DNA of 45,507 bases from Zoogloea sp. (GTDB taxonomy: Bacteria > Pseudomonadota > Gammaproteobacteria > Burkholderiales > Rhodocyclaceae), in assembly GCF_028693495.1 (NCBI RefSeq), contig NZ_JAQUVG010000016.1:1-45507 (forward strand). Direction: 5' to 3'. The notes under the pieces were generated by a model, which did not search any database, had not been told where the DNA came from, and worked only from the letters and a program-made list of their open reading frames with translations. The position numbers and the translations under genes are program-made. Below, piece after piece: positions 40,727-45,507 of this stretch. Each line of letters begins with the position of its first letter. The first letter of the stretch is position 1.

Positions 40727-41291
40727 TCTCCAGCCGCGACAGGGTATCGTCCAGTTCCAGCAGGCGCTGGCGGGCCCGGTTGGGAATGGGCAGCACCTCG
40801 GCCAGTCGGTAACCCACCCACGTGGGATCCTCAAAACGGTGGGGCGGAGGGAAGAGCTCCTCGCCCGCGTCCTCCACGATCGCCCGGGCCAGGGCCGGGA
40901 GCCCTGCCAGCGCGGGGGGAATGGGCACCACCGGCGGCTCCGGCAGCAGCTCCACCCGGGCCGTCTGGAGGCGGTCGGCCTCGATCCGGCGCTCCAGCAC
41001 CCGGAAGCGCGCGCCCCCGCGGGTGGTCAGAAACAACAGACCCGGCTGGTTCATGTCCCAGTGCACGATGTTGGCCAGGGTCCCCAGGGCATGGGGCGTG
41101 GCTGGCTGCCCCACCTCACCCCCCTCCTGGATCAGACAGACGCCGAAGGGACTCTCCGTCCGCATGCAACGGGCTGCCATGTCCAGGTAACGCGCCTCGA
41201 ACAGCTTGAGGGGCAGGACCCCGTCAGGAAACAGGATCGTGCCCAGGGGAAACAGGGGGATTTCGAGAACTTCCGGGGCCCGGGTGCTCAT
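40686..41291 (-). CDS. LON N-terminal (substrate-binding) domain protein
   Basis: This 201-residue protein resembles the N-terminal substrate-binding domain of Lon without ATPase or protease parts. It has EIPLFPLGTILFPDGVLPLKLFEARYLDM (in parts) and FGVCLIQEG, as in the family of stand-alone LON-domain proteins (PUA-like fold, COG2802). The function is unknown; peptidase naming in databases has no support in catalytic residues. It overlaps ubiX by four bases (ATGA) and converges on mutY. Confidence 0.9.
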   Translation of the reverse strand: MSTRAPEVLEIPLFPLGTILFPDGVLPLKLFEARYLDMAARCMRTESPFGVCLIQEGGEVGQPATPHALGTLANIVHWDMNQPGLLFLTTRGGARFRVLERRIEADRLQTARVELLPEPPVVPIPPALAGLPALARAIVEDAGEELFPPPHRFEDPTWVGYRLAEVLPIPNRARQRLLELDDTLSRLEIILQYLRQHRLLD

Positions 41292-41923
41292 GACTCACCC
41301 TCCGTACCTTCGCCCCAGCGGGGCATCAGCTCATGGGGGACCGCCAGCTGATCAAGGATGCGTGCCACGACGAAATCCACCAGATCCTCCACCCGCCGCG
41401 GGTGGTGGTAGAAGCCGGGGTTGGCAGGGAGGATCACCACGCCCATCCGCGCCAGACGCAGCATGTTCTCCAGATGGAGGACCGAGAAGGGTGTCTCCCG
41501 GGGCACGATGATCAGCTTGCGCCCCTCCTTGATGGCCACGTCGGCGGCCCGTTCGATCAGGTTGCTGGCCAAGCCCGCCGCAATGGAGGCCAGGGAGCCC
41601 ATGGAGCAGGGGCAGACCACCATGGCATCCGGGGGATTGGAGCCAGAGGCGGGAGGGGCGAACCACTCCTCCCGCCCGAACACCCGTAACTGGCCTTCCC
41701 GAGCACTGAAACGCCCGGCGAGCAGGGACTCCACCTCGGCGGGGCGGGCCGGCAGGCTCAGATCCATTTCCTGGCGGGCCACGACCTGGGCCACCTGGGA
41801 GTAAAGCAGCCAGACCCGGCAGCCGGCAGCCAGCAGGCACTCCACCAAGCGCAGGCCGTAAGGCATTCCAGAGGCGCCGGTCAGGGCGACAGCCACGGTT
41901 TTCGGGTTGTCCAGGTGCATCAT
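41288..41923 (-). CDS. ubiX: Flavin prenyltransferase UbiX
   Basis: UbiX makes prenylated FMN for the UbiD decarboxylase of ubiquinone synthesis. The 211-residue product has VALTGASGMPYGLRLVE, the flavin-binding MVVCPCSMGSLASIAAGLASNLIERAADVA, LIIVPRETPFSVLHLENML and ILPANPGFYHHPRRVEDLVDFVVARILD, each read in parts. ATG codons at 41923 and 41920 are both possible starts. The gene is followed by the LON-domain gene with an ATGA overlap. Its usual partner ubiD is not present here. Confidence 0.95.
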   Translation of the reverse strand: MMHLDNPKTVAVALTGASGMPYGLRLVECLLAAGCRVWLLYSQVAQVVARQEMDLSLPARPAEVESLLAGRFSAREGQLRVFGREEWFAPPASGSNPPDAMVVCPCSMGSLASIAAGLASNLIERAADVAIKEGRKLIIVPRETPFSVLHLENMLRLARMGVVILPANPGFYHHPRRVEDLVDFVVARILDQLAVPHELMPRWGEGTEGES

Positions 41924-42068
41924 CAAGGAACCAGGGGAAAGGGGAAAAACAGCACGAAGAAAGAGACGGGCCATGGCCTCCAAGGTTCCCGGGCCCGGCG
42001 CAGAAAGCCCCCCGGAGCCCCGCCCGCGGGCCCATGGGGCGCTGGCGGGAAGCCCCGGACCCCTGCGC

Positions 42069-43571
42069 TCAGTGGCGGTGCACCACCCCGATGCCCTCGT
42101 GGGCAACCCCGTGCTGGGCCGCCGCGTGATGGCCATGGCGGAGGCGCTCATGGATTCCATGTTCGTGAGGGATGAACTGCTTCATCAGGGAGCCCACCAC
42201 CATTCCGATGGTGCTGGCCAGCAAACCGGCAAGCTGGGCAGGCACAAGGGGATCCTCGCCTCCGGCCAGATGAATGCCGATCCACACGGACACACCGCAG
42301 AAGATGGAGGCCAGTGCCCCCTGATTGGTGGCCCGGCGCCAGAACAGGCCGCACAGGAGGGGAATGAACGCGGCCACCAGGGTGACCTGATAGGCGTTCT
42401 CCACCATCTTGAAAATGCTGGCATCGGACACCATCGCATACAGGGTGACCAGCACCGTGAATATGAAGGTGACGGCCCGCATCCAGAACAGGAGCTGTTT
42501 GTCGGTCATGTGGGGCATGGCCGGGCGCAGGATGTTCTCGGTAAAGGTGACCGACGGAGCCAGCAAGGTGGCCGAAGCGCAGCTCTTGATGGCAGAGAGC
42601 AGCGCGCCGAAGAAAAGGATCTGGGCCACGAGAGGCGCCTTCGAGAGGACCAGCTCGGGGAGGATCATCTGGGAGTCGGTCTGCATCAGACGCTGGACCA
42701 TCGCCGGATCGATCAGGGTGGCCGAATAGGCCAGGAACATGGGCACAAAGGCGAACGCCAGATACAGGGTGCCGCCCACCACCGAACCCCACACGGCAAC
42801 CTTCTCGGACCTGGCTGACTGGACCCTCTGGAAGACGTCCTGCTGGGGGATGGAACCGAGCATCATGGTCACCGCCGCGGCAATGAAAGCGAGAATTTCC
42901 TTCGCGTCGGCCTCCGGAAAGAAGGCAGTCTTGCCTTCGCTGATCGCATGGCTGACCACCACGCTCACGCCGCCAGCCATCTCGCTGACTTCACCACCAA
43001 TCCACAGCATGCCGATCACGATGATGATCATCTGCAGGAAATCGGTGACCGCCACCGCCCACATCCCGCCAAACAAGGTGTAGATCAGGATGGTCATGGA
43101 GCCGATCCACATGCCCGCCGTCTGGCTGACCTCACCCCCCGACACCACGTTGAAGACCAGCCCCAGCGCCGTGATCTGGGCCCCGACCCAGCCCAGATAG
43201 GAGACGACGATGGCGAGGGTGGTGGCCACCTCCACGCCCCGCCCGTAGCGCCGCTTGTAAAAATCGCCGATGGTCAGCAGATTCATCCGGTACAGGGGTG
43301 CTGCAAAGAACAGGCCCACCAGGATCAGGCACATGGACGAGCCGAAGGGGTCAGCCACCACCCCGCGCAAGCCCTCATTGAGGAAGGTGGCAGGCACTCC
43401 CAGCACCGCCTCCGCGCCAAACCAGGTGGCAAACACGGTGGCCGTGACCATGTAAAAGGGCAGATGGCGGCCGGCAACCGCGAAATCCCTCGCGTTGTGG
43501 ACGCGGGTGGCGGCCATCAGGCCGACAGCCACCGAGATCAGCCAGTAGGCGATGACGAACCAGAACAGCAT
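42069..43571 (-). CDS. Sodium:solute symporter with His-rich C-terminus
   Basis: This member of the SSS (PutP/PanF-like) family has 500 residues and about 13 predicted helices. Features include VTATVFATWFGAEAVLG near TM2, IGDFYKRRYGRGVE and AIKSCASATLLAPSVTFTENILRP. The substrate cannot be told. The last 32 residues (HEHGIHERLRHGHH, then AQHGVAHEGIGVVHRH) hold ten His, an unusual tail that could bind metal ions. Upstream on the minus strand is a TATAAT at 43609-43604. The gene lies after the GGDEF-EAL gene and before ubiX, with 145 bases of GC-rich spacer. Confidence 0.88.
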   Translation of the reverse strand: MLFWFVIAYWLISVAVGLMAATRVHNARDFAVAGRHLPFYMVTATVFATWFGAEAVLGVPATFLNEGLRGVVADPFGSSMCLILVGLFFAAPLYRMNLLTIGDFYKRRYGRGVEVATTLAIVVSYLGWVGAQITALGLVFNVVSGGEVSQTAGMWIGSMTILIYTLFGGMWAVAVTDFLQMIIIVIGMLWIGGEVSEMAGGVSVVVSHAISEGKTAFFPEADAKEILAFIAAAVTMMLGSIPQQDVFQRVQSARSEKVAVWGSVVGGTLYLAFAFVPMFLAYSATLIDPAMVQRLMQTDSQMILPELVLSKAPLVAQILFFGALLSAIKSCASATLLAPSVTFTENILRPAMPHMTDKQLLFWMRAVTFIFTVLVTLYAMVSDASIFKMVENAYQVTLVAAFIPLLCGLFWRRATNQGALASIFCGVSVWIGIHLAGGEDPLVPAQLAGLLASTIGMVVGSLMKQFIPHEHGIHERLRHGHHAAAQHGVAHEGIGVVHRH

Positions 43572-43603
43572 CGAAGGCGGGAAAAGCGTTGAAGAATCCG
43601 CGG

Positions 43604-43609
43604 ATTATA
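43604..43609 (-). promoter_or_regulatory. Perfect -10 hexamer upstream of the symporter gene
   Basis: TATAAT on the minus strand lies 32 bases before the symporter ATG, giving a short leader. No clear -35 box is visible at the right distance. Confidence 0.45.
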
Positions 43610-43630
43610 GGGCCCGGAAGCGGCTCCGCG

Positions 43631-43650
43631 GCCGGCTTTTTCAGGCCGGC
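43631..43650. terminator. GCCGGC hairpin at the end of the GGDEF-EAL gene
   Basis: Two self-complementary GCCGGC units (43631-43636, 43645-43650) can pair across an eight-base loop that includes the stop codon. On the minus strand no U-tract follows, so termination is doubtful. Confidence 0.3.
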
Positions 43651-45374
43651 TGCCGTGCTGCCAGCCAACCGGCGGCAAACTCGTCGGGTGGCACGGCCTT
43701 GCCGTAGAGCCAGCCCTGGAGATGATCGCAGCCGAGACCGCGCAGGGTGCTGGCCACGAGCTCGGTTTCGACCCCCTCAGCCACCAGTTCCATACCCAGA
43801 TTCCGGCCCAGGCCAACGATGGCGGTCACGATGGCCCGGTCCTCCGGCCCCGCATTGATCTCCCGCACGAAGGACTGGTCGATCTTCAGCTTGTCCAGGG
43901 AGAAGCGCTTGAGATAGGCCAGGCTGGAGTATCCCGTCCCGAAATCATCCACGGCCAGGGACAGACCCAGCGCCTTCAGCTCGGCCAGTTGCCGGGCGGC
44001 CTGCTCCACATCGCGCATCACCATGCTCTCGGTCACCTCCAGCACGAGGAGACGGGCCGGCACGCCATGGCGCTCCAGGGCCGCGGCCACCGAATCGACA
44101 AAGTCGCTGCGGCGGAACTGGAGTGCGGACAGGTTGATGGCGACGGGCACGGGCTGATGTCCGTCCCGGACCCAGTCAGCGATCTGGGCACAGGCCATCT
44201 CCAGCACCCGGTCGCTGATGGGAAGGATCAGGCCGCTCTCTTCCGCCAGGGGAATGAAACGTCCGGGGGATACCGGTCCCAGTTCCGGATGGGACCAGCG
44301 GAGCAAGGCTTCCGCACCCACCAGCCTGCCATCCGCCGCGGACACCAGGGGCTGGTAGTGGAGGCGCAGCTCATCCCGCTCCACCGCCCGCCGCAGGGCG
44401 TGCTCCAGGGAAAGCCGCTCGCTGGGAGGCGCGAGCATCCCGTCGGCAAAGAAAGCCATCGTGTTGCGCCCTTCTTCCTTGGCCCGGTACATGGCCATAT
44501 CGGCCCGATTCAGCAGCGCTTCGGCGCTGCCCCCGTCATCGGGCCAGACCGCCACCCCGATGCTGGATGACAGGCTGAACTCGCACCCGGACAGGTGGAA
44601 CGGCTCATCCAGGGCCCGGAGCAGGCGTCCGATGCGGGACACCTGCTCCGACCGGCCTTCCGGCACTGGCATCAGTACGACGAATTCATCTCCCCCATGC
44701 CGCAGGGCTGCGTCACCCTCCGCCAGCACCGCCTCCAGGCGATGGGCGACCTCCACCAGCAGCTGGTCGCCACTGGGATGCCCCAGGGTGTCATTGACGT
44801 TCTTGAACCGGTCTAAATCCAGGAAACACAGGGCCAGCCGTCCTCCTTCATGACGGACCCGGTCGCGGGCCGCAGCGAACTTGTCCTCCAGGCTGACCCG
44901 CGAAGGCAATCCGGTCAGAAAATCATGATTGGTCAGAAAACGGATCCGGGCCTCGTCTTCCTTGCGCTGGCTGACATCGGAAAAAACGAGTACGGAATGG
45001 GCCAGCTGCCCATCGGGGCCAGGTACCCCATTGACCGAAAAGTCCGCCGGAAACGCGGACCCATCGACCCGCCGGACCCACACTTCCCCCTTCCAGGCCC
45101 GGCCTTGAGCCACCACCGCCCGCATTTCCCCCGCAAACCCCCTGGGGTTCCGGTCCGGGTCGATGAGGGACAGGGGCCGCCCCTTGACGTCGCCCTCCGG
45201 GTAGCCCGTCAGCTGGGTGAAAGCCCGGTTGATCATCACAACCCGCCGTCCCCGATCTATCACCACGATGCCTTCCGAGTTGTTCTCGAACACCCGCGCC
45301 GTCAAGTGCAGCCGCTCTTCCCGCCGGTAGTTGCGCAGGGCAAAGGCAATATCCGCGCTCATTTCCTCCAGCAA
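43641..45374 (-). CDS. PAS-GGDEF-EAL cyclic-di-GMP signalling protein, 5'-truncated
   Basis: The protein combines a PAS sensor (about residues 25-140, GIVVIDRGRRVVMINRAFTQLTGY), a diguanylate cyclase domain with RHGGDEFVVL, and a phosphodiesterase domain with GAEALLRW, then NLSALQFR, ESMV, DDFGTGYSSLAYLKRF and KIDQSFV. Both catalytic motifs are intact, so it could make and break cyclic-di-GMP. The visible start TTG 45374 lies inside a GAF-like helix (GFFDGQTVALLEEMSADIAFAL), so the natural N-terminus, with most of a GAF domain, is missing. The frame stays open to the window edge, but that part reads as a transposase end in another frame. The gene is therefore probably cut by an insertion sequence; whether it is still expressed is unknown. 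Confidence 0.82.
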   Translation of the reverse strand: MLEEMSADIAFALRNYRREERLHLTARVFENNSEGIVVIDRGRRVVMINRAFTQLTGYPEGDVKGRPLSLIDPDRNPRGFAGEMRAVVAQGRAWKGEVWVRRVDGSAFPADFSVNGVPGPDGQLAHSVLVFSDVSQRKEDEARIRFLTNHDFLTGLPSRVSLEDKFAAARDRVRHEGGRLALCFLDLDRFKNVNDTLGHPSGDQLLVEVAHRLEAVLAEGDAALRHGGDEFVVLMPVPEGRSEQVSRIGRLLRALDEPFHLSGCEFSLSSSIGVAVWPDDGGSAEALLNRADMAMYRAKEEGRNTMAFFADGMLAPPSERLSLEHALRRAVERDELRLHYQPLVSAADGRLVGAEALLRWSHPELGPVSPGRFIPLAEESGLILPISDRVLEMACAQIADWVRDGHQPVPVAINLSALQFRRSDFVDSVAAALERHGVPARLLVLEVTESMVMRDVEQAARQLAELKALGLSLAVDDFGTGYSSLAYLKRFSLDKLKIDQSFVREINAGPEDRAIVTAIVGLGRNLGMELVAEGVETELVASTLRGLGCDHLQGWLYGKAVPPDEFAAGWLAARQPA

Positions 45375-45426
45375 GGCAACGGTTTGCCCATCGAAGAAAC
45401 CCGCTTCGGACTTGCTCAGAACGTGT

Positions 45427-45507
45427 TCACAATCTTTTGAGGAGCAGCACCAAAAATGCCAAGTGGGTGAACTGCAAGCTGGTGTTGATCCAGCGCTCGC
45501 AGTTTTT
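45427..45507 (-). pseudogene. C-terminal end of a transposase, cut by the window edge
   Basis: The minus-strand frame entering at 45507 reads KNCERWINTSLQFTHLAFL, then VLLLKRL and TGA at 45429-45427. This ending (W-I-N-T-x-L-Q-F-x-H-L-A-F followed by short basic residues) is typical of DDE transposases of the IS4/IS5 type. Only 26 residues are visible, so it may be an intact gene continuing outside the window rather than a broken one. Its nearness to the GAF remnant suggests that the element inserted in the GGDEF-EAL gene. Confidence 0.5.

Noticed and set aside
41924-42068. Gene in the spacer between ubiX and the symporter
   Set aside because: The open frame is only an upstream extension of ubiX with an unsuitable composition; the spacer shows GC-rich palindromes but nothing that could be named.
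1-45507. CRISPR array or tandem repeat array
   Set aside because: No regularly spaced repeats were seen; the only repeats are the two 64-bp island copies and short inverted repeats.
1-45507. tRNA or rRNA genes as island integration targets
   Set aside because: No cloverleaf-like or rRNA sequence was recognised, in particular none beside 19.1 or 22.5 kb.

Overview
The window looks like chromosome from a GC-rich betaproteobacterium, most likely of the Rhodocyclales type (Azospira / Dechloromonas / Azoarcus-like). The assignment rests on gene content and order: pilMNOP next to a divergent class A PBP; cyaY | lptM-lysA; spoT-rpoZ-gmk-yicC; a betaproteobacterial DUF3460 protein; an Acidithiobacillus-type gshA with gshB; EIIA(Man)-HPr-EI without sugar permeases; metX-metW; and rapZ. 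Genes are tightly packed, with many ATGA/TGATG stop-start overlaps. No rRNA, tRNA or CRISPR array was found.

Layout. 1-2779 (minus): type IV pilus assembly genes pilM-N-O-P, with pilP running off the left edge. 2955-5252: bifunctional penicillin-binding protein 1A. 5268-7095: frataxin cyaY divergent from lptM-lysA. 7138-11330: two-gene RND efflux system (lipoprotein adaptor plus pump). 11372-17121 (minus): DnaQ/GIY-YIG exonuclease, DUF3460 protein, spoT, rpoZ, gmk and yicC. 17218-19076: a Ser/Thr kinase and PP2C phosphatase pair. 19.1-22.5 kb: a decayed mobile island. 22588-26455: rph, rdgB, hemW and a solitary adenine-type DNA methyltransferase. 26597-32397: gshA, gshB, apbE (apparently starting at CTG), EIIA, HPr and enzyme I. 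32406-34288: a SAM-II riboswitch with a terminator and an SD hairpin, controlling metX-metW. 34297-39542: RNase H-like protein, then (minus) Gx transporter, NusG-II protein, rapZ, ndpA, a small Cys-rich ORF, dgkA, an alpha/beta hydrolase and a flavin reductase. 39647-45507: mutY, then (minus) a LON-domain protein, ubiX, a Na+/solute symporter and a PAS-GGDEF-EAL protein whose 5' end seems to be cut by an insertion sequence at the right edge.

The island is the main accessory region. It lies between the kinase/phosphatase pair and rph, and short GTGTAGCTAG repeats sit near its two ends. It holds an IS5-family element whose transposase carries one in-frame stop, a HicA/HicB toxin-antitoxin pair with a palindrome over its promoter, a DUF3987 primase-like remnant, a DUF4258/DUF2283 predicted toxin-antitoxin pair, a 64-bp repeat present twice with a terminator-like hairpin, a perfect 15-bp inverted repeat, and a serine-recombinase pseudogene with a deletion, a frameshift and a stop. 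The mobility genes are dead and the two addiction-type modules are intact, as expected of an old integrated element.

The rest is mainly housekeeping and regulatory. The strongest regulatory call is the SAM-II riboswitch at 32444-32500. I see no clearly undescribed multi-gene system. The less ordinary points are the CTG start of apbE, the orphan methyltransferase, the small Cys-rich ORF, the His-rich symporter tail and the two IS-related disruptions.
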